Source: Streptomyces decoyicus
GTDB lineage: Bacteria > Actinomycetota > Actinomycetes > Streptomycetales > Streptomycetaceae
NCBI RefSeq assembly: GCF_019880305.1
Contig: NZ_CP082301.1
Location: forward strand, 5,084,001 to 5,148,000
DNA: 64,000 nucleotides
Reading direction: 5' to 3'
Position 1 is the stretch's first letter; each line of letters starts with the position of its first letter. Below the pieces are notes generated by a model. That model did no database searches and was not told the DNA's origin. It saw only the letters and a list, made by a program, of their open reading frames with translations. A program made the position numbers and the translations under genes. Shown here piece by piece: positions 8,923 to 17,131 of this stretch.

Positions 8923-10827
8923 GTGCCCCAGGAGAACTCTGCCCGAAATCAGGACCGGAACGGCGACCGGGACGCCCATGACACCCACGCTGCCCCTGAC
9001 GCCATCGATGCCCCGGACGCCAACGGCTCCCAGGACGACGGGTACGACTACGACGTGCTCGTCGTCGGCTCCGGCTTCGGCGGCTCGGTCTCCGCGCTCC
9101 GGCTGACCGAGAAGGGCTACCGCGTCGGCGTCCTCGAAGCCGGCCGCCGCTTCACCCGCGAGACGCTCCCGAAGAACTCCTGGGACCTCAAGAGCTATCT
9201 GTGGGCCCCCGCCCTCGGCCTCTACGGCATCCAGCGCATCCACCTGCTGGGGAATGTCATGGTCCTGGCGGGTGCCGGGGTCGGCGGCGGTTCGCTGAAC
9301 TACGCCAACACCCTCTACGTACCGCCCAAGCCGTTCTTCGACGACCCGCAGTGGAAGCACATCACGGACTGGCAGGAGGAGTTGAAGCCGTACTACGACC
9401 AGGCCCAGCGGATGCTGGGCGTACGGCTCAACCCCACGATGACGCCGTCCGATGTGCATCTGAAGGCGACCGCGCAGGCCATGGGCGTCGGCGACTCCTT
9501 CCACATGGCGCCGGTCGGGGTCTTCTTCGGGGACGGCCGGGACGCCGTCGGCGAGGAGGGAGCCGAAGCCGCGAAGGCGGCGCCCGGAGAAGAGGTCGCG
9601 GACCCGTACTTCGGTGGCGCGGGCCCCTCCCGCAAGGCGTGTACCGAGTGCGGTGAGTGCATGACGGGCTGCCGCCACGGCGCCAAGAACACCCTCAACG
9701 AGAACTACCTCTACCTCGCCGAGCGGGCGGGAGCCGTCATCCACCCGATGACCTCCGTCGTCGCGCTCACCGAGGACTCCCGCGGTGGCTTCGCCGTCGG
9801 CACGCTGCCGACCGACAACAAGAAGAAGGGCGAGGGCCGTACGTTCACGGCCCGGCGCGTGATCATCGCGGCCGGCACCTACGGCACGCAGAGCCTGCTG
9901 CACCGTATGAAGGACAGCGGGCGGCTCCCGTACATCTCCGGCCGGCTCGGCTCGCTGACCCGTACCAACTCCGAGGCGCTGGTGGGCGCGCAGACCGACA
10001 ACCGCCGCTACCGCAAGCGGCACGGTGCCCGGAAGGCCGACTTCACCAAGGGCGTGGCGATCACGTCGTCGATCCACCCCGACGAGAACACCCACATCGA
10101 GCCGGTGCGCTACGGCAAGGGCTCCAACGCGATGGGTGGCATGACGATCCTCCAGGTTCCCTACCGGCCCACCGGACGCGTCGCGGGCTGGCTGGGCAAC
10201 GTGGCCCGCCACCCCTGGCTGGCGCTCCGCTCGCTCTCCAACCGCCGCTGGTCGGAGCGGACCATCATCGGCCTGGTCATGCAGTCCCTCGACAACTCCC
10301 TGACGACGTACCGGAAGCCGAAGGGGCTGGGCAAGGGCCTGCTCACCGCACGCCAGGGCCACGGGGCCCCGAACCCGACCCAGATCCCCGAGGCCACCCG
10401 GGCGGCGACGCTGCTGTCCGAGGAGATCAACGGCTTCGCGGGCTCCAACATCGGGGAGCTGATGGGCACTCCGCTCACCGCGCACTTCCTCGGCGGCTGC
10501 CCGATCGGCGACTCGGGTGACACCGGTGTCATCGACCCCTACCACCGTCTCTACGGCCACCCGGGCATCTCGGTCGTCGACGGCGCCGCGGTCTCCGCCA
10601 ATCTCGGCGTCAACCCGTCCCTGACGATCACCGCGCAGGCCGAGCGCGCGATGTCGCTGTGGCCCAACAAGGGCGAGCCCGACCCGCGCCCCGCCCAGGG
10701 CCGGGCCTACGAGCGGCTGGCCCCCGTCGAGCCGGTCCGCCCCGCCGTTCCCCGAAAGGCGTTCGGCGCGCTGAAGCTGCCCCTCCTGGCCGTCCCGCCG
10801 GTACCGCCGAAGAAGTCCCTGACGTAG
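8923..10827 (+). CDS. FAD-dependent GMC-family oxidoreductase (cholesterol oxidase-like)
   Basis: 634 residues. An Asp/His-rich leader precedes the FAD Rossmann motif VVGSGFGGSVSA (~47) with partner EAGRR. The second flavin motif is GAGVGGGSLNYANTLY. A cysteine cluster CTECGECMTGC (~240) resembles a ferredoxin-like insert and is typical of the ChoD-like branch rather than classical secreted cholesterol oxidase. The C-terminal GMC signature VVDGAAVSANLGVNPSLTI holds the active-site region. The start is GTG 8923 with GGGAG ten bases upstream. It lies 20 bp behind gabD. A role in oxidising an alcohol or sterol-like substrate is inferred from the family only. Confidence 0.85.
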   Translation: MPQENSARNQDRNGDRDAHDTHAAPDAIDAPDANGSQDDGYDYDVLVVGSGFGGSVSALRLTEKGYRVGVLEAGRRFTRETLPKNSWDLKSYLWAPALGLYGIQRIHLLGNVMVLAGAGVGGGSLNYANTLYVPPKPFFDDPQWKHITDWQEELKPYYDQAQRMLGVRLNPTMTPSDVHLKATAQAMGVGDSFHMAPVGVFFGDGRDAVGEEGAEAAKAAPGEEVADPYFGGAGPSRKACTECGECMTGCRHGAKNTLNENYLYLAERAGAVIHPMTSVVALTEDSRGGFAVGTLPTDNKKKGEGRTFTARRVIIAAGTYGTQSLLHRMKDSGRLPYISGRLGSLTRTNSEALVGAQTDNRRYRKRHGARKADFTKGVAITSSIHPDENTHIEPVRYGKGSNAMGGMTILQVPYRPTGRVAGWLGNVARHPWLALRSLSNRRWSERTIIGLVMQSLDNSLTTYRKPKGLGKGLLTARQGHGAPNPTQIPEATRAATLLSEEINGFAGSNIGELMGTPLTAHFLGGCPIGDSGDTGVIDPYHRLYGHPGISVVDGAAVSANLGVNPSLTITAQAERAMSLWPNKGEPDPRPAQGRAYERLAPVEPVRPAVPRKAFGALKLPLLAVPPVPPKKSLT

Positions 10828-10848
10828 GGCTGTTGCCCGCGCACGAGG

Positions 10849-10879
10849 GAGGGCCGCACCCGGTCCGGGTGCGGCCCTC
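10849..10879. terminator. Bidirectional hairpin terminator
   Basis: A perfect 15-bp inverted repeat (10849-10863/10865-10879) lies between the convergent oxidoreductase and cell-wall protein genes. There is no T tract, as is usual in Streptomyces. Confidence 0.85.
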
Positions 10880-10896
10880 CTCGGGTGCGCCCGCCG

Positions 10897-11994
10897 TTAC
10901 GCGGCGACGGCACCGTCCGTCTTACGACGCCGGACCACGAAGAGGGCGCCCGCACCCACGGCCATGGCGACACCGCCCACGATGCCGATGGCCGGCAGTG
11001 CGGAGGAGGCACCGGTCTCGGCGAGGTTGCCGGTCACCGGCAGCTTGTCCATGCCGTCCTTCGGCTTGGTGGTGTTGACCGGCTTTCCGCCGCCCTGCGT
11101 ACCGGGCTTGTTGCCGGGCTTGCCGGGCTTGGCCGGCGGGATCTCGCCCGGCTTGCTGCCGGCAGGCAGGATCGTGAAGTCGTACCACTGCTCCTCGGAC
11201 CAGCCGCAGGAGCCGTCCTTGTTCTGGTAGTCGCCCGCCACCAGCGCGAAGCCGTCACCGGCCTCGGCGCCCTTGTCGGCGCGGATCCGCAGCTTGAGCT
11301 GCGCGGTCTGGTGCGCGTCGAGCTGGAACCAGCCGAAGTACTGACCGTCGGTCCACTCGTCGAACGAGGTCCACTTGCCGGTGTCCGGGTGCTGGTACTC
11401 CAGGTCGAGCTGCGACTTGGGGTGCTCGATGTTCCCGGTCGGCACCGCGTAGAGGACCGGGTAGACCTCGTCCAGCGTGTGGTCCGTGGTGTTGGCCAGG
11501 TGCACGCTGAAGCCCTTCCAGCCGCCGCCCGCGACGAGCTTGGAGGGCAGTCCGGCGACGGTCACCTTGATGGCGGCGTCGTCGACGGTGCAGTCGGGCT
11601 CGTCCCCGGGCTCGCCCGGCTTGGTGGGCTCGGCCGGGGTGGTGGGCTTGGGGGAGTCGCTGGGCTTGGTGCCGCCGCCCGGCGTGGCCGGGGCGGCCGG
11701 GGTGGCCGGGGTGGCCGGTCCGCTGTCGTCCCCGTCCCCGGTCTCGCCGCCGGACTCGGTGTCGTCGCCCGGGGTGTCGTCGCCCGGCGCGGTCTCGTCA
11801 CCGGTGCCCGGGGTTTCCGGCTGCGCGGTGGTGTCGTCGGACGGGTCCGAGCCGGGGGTTCCCGGGGTCGGCTCGGCGCTCACGCCGGCCTCGGCGTCGG
11901 GGCCGGTCGCGAACGCGGCGGGGGCCGCCAGCAGGGCGGCGGGGGCTATGACGGCCGTCGCGGCGGCAGCCGTCAGGGCACGGCGAAGCTTCAT
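10897..11994 (-). CDS. Secreted LAETG sortase-substrate surface protein
   Basis: 365 residues. There is a signal peptide (MKLRRALTAAAATAVIAPAA ... AFA), then a ~100-residue Thr/Pro/Asp/Gly-rich region, a ~150-residue folded domain with two cysteines, and a Lys/Pro/Gly-rich stalk. The C terminus has LAETG followed by a hydrophobic helix and RRRK, which is the class E sortase sorting signal of Streptomyces. LPVTG seven residues earlier is a less likely second site. ATG 11994 is supported by the signal peptide and a GAGGT ribosome site. It is probably linked to peptidoglycan on the cell surface. No sortase gene is in the window. Confidence 0.88.
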   Translation of the reverse strand: MKLRRALTAAAATAVIAPAALLAAPAAFATGPDAEAGVSAEPTPGTPGSDPSDDTTAQPETPGTGDETAPGDDTPGDDTESGGETGDGDDSGPATPATPAAPATPGGGTKPSDSPKPTTPAEPTKPGEPGDEPDCTVDDAAIKVTVAGLPSKLVAGGGWKGFSVHLANTTDHTLDEVYPVLYAVPTGNIEHPKSQLDLEYQHPDTGKWTSFDEWTDGQYFGWFQLDAHQTAQLKLRIRADKGAEAGDGFALVAGDYQNKDGSCGWSEEQWYDFTILPAGSKPGEIPPAKPGKPGNKPGTQGGGKPVNTTKPKDGMDKLPVTGNLAETGASSALPAIGIVGGVAMAVGAGALFVVRRRKTDGAVAA

Positions 11995-12251
11995 CGAGAA
12001 GACCTCTCGGGTCCAAAGTGTCGTGGGGCACACGTGGGTGGCGGGCCGTCGCGGTGGGGCGCGGTAGGGCCGTGCGATTGCAGGTACATGACCGGCCATG
12101 GCCAAAAAAGGTTGTCCACTCAAATAGAAATGCGCCAGTGATGACGGTCACACCCGTAACAGCAGCCTCACAGGAAACACACAAGCAGTGCACAGGACGG
12201 GCGGGCTCACGGGCCCGGCGACGGCCGTGCGCCGGGCGCACTCCCGGCACA

Positions 12252-12310
12252 GCGAAGGGCCCCGGACACCGTCCGCGAGGGGGGTTGCGGACGGCCACGG
12301 GGCCCTTTGC
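12252..12310. terminator. Nested stem-loop, probable terminator
   Basis: An outer 13-bp stem with one G-U pair (12252-12264/12298-12310) encloses an inner GTCCGC/GCGGAC stem. It lies downstream of chorismate mutase in the leftward direction. Confidence 0.65.
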
Positions 12311-12519
12311 TTTCGGTGCCGGCGTCAGGGCAGCGCCGGCACCGACGGGCGGCGCTGGGGGGGGGTAGCGCCGCTGGCTCTTGGGGTGGTGCGTGAGGGT
12401 GCGGATACCGCGTCGGCCGGACCCATGGCAGTGCAAGAGTCCATACCGGATGCGGTACGTCGTTCGTCAAGCATCGTCCTGGATACGCCTCACCTGGCGC
12501 AACCGTTTCGACCGGATGC

Positions 12520-12549
12520 GGTCGGTCCCGGGCGTCCCCAGGACCGACC
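12520..12549. terminator. 9-bp hairpin, possible terminator
   Basis: A perfect inverted repeat ggtcggtcc/ggaccgacc (12520-12528/12541-12549) with a 12-nt loop lies about 510 bp downstream of the chorismate mutase stop. It could end that transcript; alternatively it has another role. Confidence 0.4.
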
Positions 12550-13063
12550 ACCCCATCGGATGTGACCGGGCTGCTGTCCCCTGCTGACCGGCCACGGCAC
12601 CGGAGCGAGGTCCCACGACGCGGGCCGCGGCAAGCGGCCGGCGTCTCATCGCTCCGGGTTTCCGCCCGTGGGGCGGCGTCTACGCGTAGTCCTGCAGTCC
12701 GCGCCTGGCTGGCGTGGCACCGGGAACAACGAAGCCTCGCAGCGGCCGGTCACGCGCCGTACGGGTGAGTCGGCAACCGAACGCAGATCCGGCAGCTGCG
12801 CCGGGGCGCATGCGTCCTGACCACGCGCCCCGAGCGGTCCGGAAACCGACCGAAGGCCGTCCAGATCCAGCCACGCAGGGACCCGGGCCCGCCGACCCCG
12901 GAGCCGCCCGAGCACCGTCCGGATCCAGCCATCCGGCATCCGGCATCCGGCTCCGGCGGCGACGCGCTGCCCGTCCCCGGCCGGCTGTGGCGTCCCCGGC
13001 CGGCCGCGCTCCCGGGGCCTCCGCGCTCCCCGGGACGTCCGTGCTCCCCGCTTCCCGCCCGCC

Positions 13064-13369
13064 TCAGATCTGGCCCCGGGACAGCTCCAGCAGGGTCATG
13101 GCCAGCGCGGTGCCCGGCTTGCCGAGCTGGCCGCGGTAGTGGTCGAGGATCTCCATCTCACGGGAGAGGTTCACCCGGCGTCCGCCGGAGGCGAGGCGCT
13201 CGCGCTGGATGACGGCCGAGACGGCCATCCGTTCCTGCACGAGGCCGATGATCCGGCCGTCGAGATCGTCGATCCGCTGCCGGGCGTCGCTGATGATCCC
13301 GGCCGCCTCGGGCGTGCGGGCGCCGGTGCCGGGGGCGGGTGCGGTGGTGGTGTGGGTCTCGGTGCTCAT
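13064..13369 (-). CDS. Chorismate mutase, AroQ class
   Basis: 101 residues. After a Thr/Ala-rich lead of ~25 residues comes the all-helical AroQ core: ARQRIDDLDGRIIGLVQERM with the conserved Arg and Asp, VIQRERL, and REMEILDHYRGQL. The family converts chorismate to prephenate, the branch point to Phe and Tyr. It is a stand-alone mutase, not fused to a dehydratase. ATG 13369 is preceded by AGGAG at 8-nt spacing, so the longer frame to 13519 is rejected. Its transcript carries a ~180-nt leader with a Phe/Tyr-containing peptide and a strong hairpin, suggesting control by aromatic amino-acid supply. Confidence 0.9.
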   Translation of the reverse strand: MSTETHTTTAPAPGTGARTPEAAGIISDARQRIDDLDGRIIGLVQERMAVSAVIQRERLASGGRRVNLSREMEILDHYRGQLGKPGTALAMTLLELSRGQI

Positions 13370-13423
13370 GTCGTTTCTCCTGGGGTGCGGGGCCCCGGAG
13401 CCGCTGATCGGTCCCGACAGACG

Positions 13424-13458
13424 CAGGCGCCCCGGACCATTTCGGCCCGGGGCGCCTG
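13424..13458 (-). terminator. Leader hairpin upstream of chorismate mutase (candidate attenuator terminator)
   Basis: A perfect 12-bp stem caggcgccccgg/ccggggcgcctg (13424-13435/13447-13458) with an 11-nt loop lies between the leader peptide stop and the mutase start. There is no U tract after it. It could terminate the leader transcript, or mask translation. Confidence 0.65.
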
Positions 13459-13478
13459 GGAAGTTGCTTGTCAGTGGA

Positions 13479-13550
13479 TCAAGCAGCACGACCATGGCAG
13501 CCGGACGGGCCGGTGCCATAGGTAAAGACGAAGGTCAGCTGCTTGGACAT
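13479..13550 (-). CDS. Putative 23-residue leader peptide with clustered Phe/Tyr codons
   Basis: The minus-strand frame runs from ATG 13550 to TGA 13479 and reads MSKQLTFVFTYG..., with Phe at 7 and 9 and Tyr at 11. It stands 109 bp upstream of chorismate mutase. A promoter (TTGGAC, 18 bp, CATACT) ends 7 nt before the ATG, so the peptide would be translated from a leaderless mRNA. Codons 3-5 contain AAGCAGC, complementary to GCTGCTT at the stop codon; TGCTTG at the stop is in turn complementary to CAAGCA at 13465-13470. These mutually exclusive pairings, followed by the strong hairpin, are what a ribosome-stalling attenuator needs. This is inference from sequence; no data. Confidence 0.6.
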   Translation of the reverse strand: MSKQLTFVFTYGTGPSGCHGRAA

Positions 13551-13557
13551 GGGGCTC

Positions 13558-13587
13558 AGTATGAGCCCGTTAGAATCGAAAGTCCAA
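13558..13587 (-). promoter_or_regulatory. Promoter of leader peptide/chorismate mutase
   Basis: On the minus strand, TTGGAC (13587-13582) and CATACT (13563-13558) are separated by 18 bp. The predicted start point falls at or next to ATG 13550. Confidence 0.55.
13571..13576 (+). promoter_or_regulatory. Candidate guaA -10 box
   Basis: TAGAAT lies 43 bp before the guaA start codon and overlaps the divergent mutase promoter, so the two promoters share their core DNA. No good -35 box is visible at 16-19 bp. Confidence 0.45.
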
Positions 13588-13619
13588 CCCCTGCTCCACA
13601 CCGCCGGAAGGCCGCCGAA

Positions 13620-15206
13620 GTGCCATCAGCGCCCCCTGCCGCTGCCCCGGACGTCGTCCTCGTAGTCGACTTCGGCGCACAGTACGCCCAGCTCATCGCC
13701 CGCCGAGTCCGTGAGGCCCGGGTCTACAGCGAGATCGTGCCCTCCACCATGCCGGTGGCGGAGATGCTCGCCAAGAACCCGAAGGCGATCATCCTCTCCG
13801 GCGGCCCCTCATCGGTCTACGCCGAAGACGCCCCCAGCCTCGACCGCTCGCTCTTCGAGGCCGGTGTCCCGGTCTTCGGAATGTGTTACGGATTCCAGCT
13901 CATGGCCACCACCCTCGGTGGCACCGTCGACAACACCGGCGCCCGTGAGTACGGCCGTACCCCCCTGACCGTCTCCCGCCCCGGCTCCACCCTCTTCGAG
14001 GGCACGCCCGCCGAGCAGCCGGTGTGGATGTCGCACGGCGACGCCTGCTCCGCCGCCCCCGAGGGCTTCACGGTCACCGCGTCCACGGACGTGGTGCCGG
14101 TCGCCGCCTTCGAGAACGACGACAAGAAGCTCTACGGCGTCCAGTACCACCCCGAGGTCATGCACTCCACGCACGGCCAGCAGGTCCTGGAGCACTTCCT
14201 CTACCGCGGCGCGGGCATCGAGCCGAGCTGGACCACCACCAGCGTGGTCGAGGAGCAGGTCGCCGCGATCCGCGCCCAGGTCGGCACCAAGCGCGCCATC
14301 TGCGCGCTGTCCGGCGGCGTGGACTCCTCGGTGGCCGCTGCCATCGTGCAGAAGGCCATCGGCGACCAGCTGACCTGCGTCTACGTCGACCACGGCCTCC
14401 AGCGCAAGGGCGAGTCCGAGCAGGTCGAGAAGGACTTCGTGGCCGCCACCGGCGTCCAGCTGAAGGTCGTCGACGCCGAGGAGCGCTTCCTGGCCGCGCT
14501 GGCCGGGGTCAGCGACCCCGAGCAGAAGCGGAAGATCATCGGACGCGAGTTCATCCGCGTCTTCGAGCAGGCCCAGGCCGAGCTGGTCGCCGAGGCCGGC
14601 GCCGAGGGCGAGGAAGTCGCCTTCCTGGTCCAGGGCACGCTCTACCCGGACATCGTCGAGTCCGGCGGCGGCACGGGCACCGCCAACATCAAGTCGCACC
14701 ACAACGTCGGCGGCCTCCCCGACGACATCGAGTTCCAGCTCGTCGAGCCGCTGCGGCAGCTGTTCAAGGACGAGGTCCGGATGGTCGGCAGCGAGCTCGG
14801 CCTGCCGGACGAGATCGTCCACCGCCAGCCGTTCCCCGGCCCCGGCCTGGGCATCCGCATCGTCGGCGAGGTCACCAAGGACCGCTTGGACCTGCTGCGC
14901 GAGGCCGACGCCATCGCCCGCGAGGAGCTGACCGCGGCCGGTCTGGACCGCGAGATCTGGCAGTGCCCCGTGGTCCTGCTCGCCGATGTCCGCTCGGTCG
15001 GCGTCCAGGGCGACGGCCGGACGTACGGCCACCCGATCGTGCTGCGCCCGGTGTCCTCCGAGGACGCGATGACCGCGGACTGGACGCGGATGCCGTACGA
15101 CGTGCTGGCGCGGATCTCCACCCGCATCACCAACGAGGTCGCCGACGTCAACCGTGTCGTCCTCGATGTCACCAGCAAGCCCCCGGGCACCATCGAGTGG
15201 GAGTGA
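13620..15206 (+). CDS. guaA: GMP synthase (glutamine-hydrolysing)
   Basis: 528 residues, normal length. The N-terminal class I glutamine amidotransferase has the nucleophile in VFGMCYGFQLM (~Cys 88) and the YHPEVMHS His/Glu pair (~178). The ATP pyrophosphatase domain has the P-loop CALSGGVDSSVAA (~231). The C-terminal dimerisation domain has RQPFPGPGLGIRI and ends KPPGTIEWE. It converts XMP, ATP and glutamine to GMP, the last step of guanine nucleotide synthesis. The start is GTG 13620 (VPSAPPAAAPDVV); the longer frame lacks domain content. It is monocistronic, closed by an 18-bp hairpin. Confidence 0.98.
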   Translation: MPSAPPAAAPDVVLVVDFGAQYAQLIARRVREARVYSEIVPSTMPVAEMLAKNPKAIILSGGPSSVYAEDAPSLDRSLFEAGVPVFGMCYGFQLMATTLGGTVDNTGAREYGRTPLTVSRPGSTLFEGTPAEQPVWMSHGDACSAAPEGFTVTASTDVVPVAAFENDDKKLYGVQYHPEVMHSTHGQQVLEHFLYRGAGIEPSWTTTSVVEEQVAAIRAQVGTKRAICALSGGVDSSVAAAIVQKAIGDQLTCVYVDHGLQRKGESEQVEKDFVAATGVQLKVVDAEERFLAALAGVSDPEQKRKIIGREFIRVFEQAQAELVAEAGAEGEEVAFLVQGTLYPDIVESGGGTGTANIKSHHNVGGLPDDIEFQLVEPLRQLFKDEVRMVGSELGLPDEIVHRQPFPGPGLGIRIVGEVTKDRLDLLREADAIAREELTAAGLDREIWQCPVVLLADVRSVGVQGDGRTYGHPIVLRPVSSEDAMTADWTRMPYDVLARISTRITNEVADVNRVVLDVTSKPPGTIEWE

Positions 15207-15244
15207 CCCCACCCGCCGGGTCGGAGTGATCCCACCGACTGCCT

Positions 15245-15286
15245 GACGACGCCGCCGCTCAGCCTGTGCTGAGCGGCGGCGTCGTC
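15245..15286 (+). terminator. guaA terminator
   Basis: A perfect 18-bp stem (15245-15262/15269-15286) with loop cctgtg lies 39 bp after the guaA stop. Confidence 0.85.
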
Positions 15287-15311
15287 GTTGGTGGGGCGAC
15301 GCCGCCGTGTA

Positions 15312-15344
15312 TGGACTTTCTGTCCAGTCTGGACTTACAGTCCA
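15312..15344 (+). promoter_or_regulatory. Paired palindromic operators over the regulator promoter
   Basis: Two 15-bp imperfect palindromes, tggactttctgtcca (15312-15326) and tggacttacagtcca (15330-15344), are spaced 18 bp apart. Each has TGGAC...GTCCA ends. They cover a likely TGGACT/TACAGT promoter whose start would fall at ATG 15348, so bound protein should block transcription. Autoregulation by the downstream regulator is inferred. Confidence 0.7.
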
Positions 15345-15347
15345 AGC

Positions 15348-15992
15348 ATGGGACAAGCAGAAGAGGCCCGAGATCCCCGTGTGCGGATGTGGGCGCCGGT
15401 GTGCCAGGCCGTCGCGCGGTTGCTCGGTCCGTACGCCGAGGTGGTGCTGCACGACCCGGACACCGACCGGGTCCTGGAGATCTGGAATCCGATGAGCTCG
15501 CGTGGCCCGGGGGACCCCTCCCTGCTCGGCGAACTGGACGGGCTCGCCCCGTCGCCGCAGGACGTGTACGGGCCGTACGAGAAGTTGCTCGCGGACGGCC
15601 GCCGGCTCTCGTCGGTGAGCGCGGTCCTGCGGGATGCGCACGACCGGCCGTCGGCCGTGCTGTGCATCAACCTCGACCGCACCCCGCTGGAGCAGGCCGC
15701 GGCGGTGCTGTCCGCCTTCGGCGCCCCGGCCGTGCAGCGCCCCGAGCCGCTGTTCGAGCAGGACTGGTCCGAGCGCATCCAGCACATCATCGGCAGCCAC
15801 GTCCGCGAAACGGGCCGTCCCGTCGAGCGCATGACCCGCCAGGACCGCCTGGCCGTCCTCGGCCGGCTGGACGAGGCCCGGGTGTTCGCGGTGCGCCGCG
15901 CCGCGCCGGTCGTCGCCGGAGCACTGCGGGTGTCCCGGTCCACCGTCTACGGCCTGCTGGCCGAACTCCGAGCATCCAGCGCGAAGGACTGA
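15348..15992 (+). CDS. YheO-like PAS/helix-turn-helix transcriptional regulator
   Basis: 214 residues. The N-terminal ~115 residues match the YheO-like sensor pattern (VARLLGPYAEVVLHDPDTDRVLEIWNP, then SSVSAVLRDAHDRPSAVLCINLD). The C-terminal ~50 residues are the HTH segment (MTRQDRLAVLGRLDEARVFAVR...VAGALRVSRSTVYGLLAEL). In the family the first domain senses a small ligand. ATG 15348 immediately follows the operators and is probably leaderless. It is followed at 5 bp by the aminotransferase, so it is probably the local regulator of the three-gene operon. Confidence 0.85.
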   Translation: MGQAEEARDPRVRMWAPVCQAVARLLGPYAEVVLHDPDTDRVLEIWNPMSSRGPGDPSLLGELDGLAPSPQDVYGPYEKLLADGRRLSSVSAVLRDAHDRPSAVLCINLDRTPLEQAAAVLSAFGAPAVQRPEPLFEQDWSERIQHIIGSHVRETGRPVERMTRQDRLAVLGRLDEARVFAVRRAAPVVAGALRVSRSTVYGLLAELRASSAKD

Positions 15993-15997
15993 CCACC

Positions 15998-17131
15998 ATG
16001 ACCCGGCTGCCCGACTTCCGCCTCGAAACCTACTTCTCCCGCTGGGAGTTCACCGCCCGCCATCACCTGACCGCCTCCGACGTCCAGACCATGACACTCG
16101 CCGAGCTGCTCGGGCTGGCCGACGACAAGGACCGGGAGGCCTTCGAGAACCTGTCCCTGGGCTACACCGAGACCTTCGGCGACCCGGGCCTGCGGGAAGC
16201 GATCGCCCAGACGTACGAGCAGGCCGACGCGGACGACGTCATCTGCTTCGCGGGCGCCGAGGAAGCCCTGTATCTGGCGATGAACGTGCTGCTCGGCGCC
16301 GGTGACCACGCGGTGGTGGTGACCCCGAACTACCAGGCCGCCGAGACCGTGCCGCTGGCGCTGTGCGAGGTCACCGGTGTGGCCCTCGACGCGGACCGGG
16401 ACTGGGCCCTGGACCTCGACGAGGTGGCGGCGGCGATCCGGCCGGACACCCGGGTCGTGTCGGTGAACTTCCCCAACAACCCGACCGGCAAGGTCCTCGA
16501 TGCCGCCGACTTCCGCGCACTGGCCCGCCTGTGCGAGGAGCGCGGCATCCACCTGTTCAGCGACGAGGTCTACCGCGGCCTGGAACGCGACCCGGCACGC
16601 ACCCTGCCGCAGGCCGCCGATCTGTCCGAGCGCGCACTGTCGTTGAACGTGACCTCGAAGTCCCTGGGGCTTCCCGGGCTGCGCGTCGGCTGGATCACCT
16701 GCCGCGACCGCGCGCTGCGCGCCCGTCTGGAGCGGGCCAAGCACTACACCACCATCTGCAACTCCGCGCCCAGCGAGGTCCTGGCCCGTATCGCCCTGAA
16801 GGCCCGCGAGACGATCCTGCACCGTAACCGGGCCCTGATCGCCGCCAATCTGCCGGCCTTCGAGGCGTTCTTCGCCGAGTTCGCGGACGACTTCGAGTGG
16901 CGGCGGCCGGACGGCGGATGCGTCGCCTACCCCCGCTACCTCGGTGCCGACGGAGTGGAGGAGTTCTGCACCCGTCTGGTCGAGGAAGCCGGCGTCCTGC
17001 TGCTGCCCGCGAGCATCTACCGCTCCGAACTCACCGCCACCCCCGCCGACCGTTTCCGCATCGGCATCGGCCGCCGCAACCCGGAGGAGGGCCTGGCGGC
17101 CTTCGCCGACTGGATGCGGGCGCGCCGATGA
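15998..17131 (+). CDS. PLP-dependent aminotransferase class I/II
   Basis: 377 residues of fold-type I. Visible motifs are the PLP-ring contact region FAGAEEALYLAMN, the NFPNNPTGKVLD turn, DEVYRGLE, the Schiff-base Lys in NVTSKSLGLPGLRVGW (~221), and FRIGIGRR at the C terminus. The N-terminal RLETYFSRWEFTARHHLTASD is typical of a subgroup that includes capreomycidine synthase-like enzymes, so a basic or hydroxylated amino acid substrate is possible. Start ATG 15998. The stop overlaps the next gene's start (ATGA), giving tight coupling with the cyclodeaminase-like enzyme. Confidence 0.88.
   Translation: MTRLPDFRLETYFSRWEFTARHHLTASDVQTMTLAELLGLADDKDREAFENLSLGYTETFGDPGLREAIAQTYEQADADDVICFAGAEEALYLAMNVLLGAGDHAVVVTPNYQAAETVPLALCEVTGVALDADRDWALDLDEVAAAIRPDTRVVSVNFPNNPTGKVLDAADFRALARLCEERGIHLFSDEVYRGLERDPARTLPQAADLSERALSLNVTSKSLGLPGLRVGWITCRDRALRARLERAKHYTTICNSAPSEVLARIALKARETILHRNRALIAANLPAFEAFFAEFADDFEWRRPDGGCVAYPRYLGADGVEEFCTRLVEEAGVLLLPASIYRSELTATPADRFRIGIGRRNPEEGLAAFADWMRARR

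Larger units (their letters stand above)
11995..13063. other. 1.07-kb intergenic region, no gene recognised
   Basis: It lies between the leftward surface-protein gene and the leftward chorismate mutase. The stretch 12090-12200 is relatively A/T-rich and probably holds the surface-protein promoter. Two hairpins are annotated separately (12252-12310 and 12520-12549). Short scrambled repeats of atccggc and gatccagcc occur near 12860-12960. Open frames here lack domains, ribosome sites or normal codon bias. No tRNA-like cloverleaf was found. Confidence 0.5.

Noticed and set aside
12381..12440. Possible tRNA in the 12.0-13.0 kb spacer, prompted by a GIRTLTH-like translated string
   Set aside because: No acceptor stem, TTCRA T-loop or CCA-like context could be assembled.
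13468..13490. TTGTCAGTG on the + strand in the chorismate mutase leader
   Set aside because: The first element matches the damage promoter, but eight bases later there is AGCACG, not TANNNT, and no gene starts nearby; it lies within the leader peptide end region.
13809..15800. Long minus-strand frame opposite guaA
   Set aside because: Antisense to a complete GMP synthase with all motifs; composition typical of a shadow.
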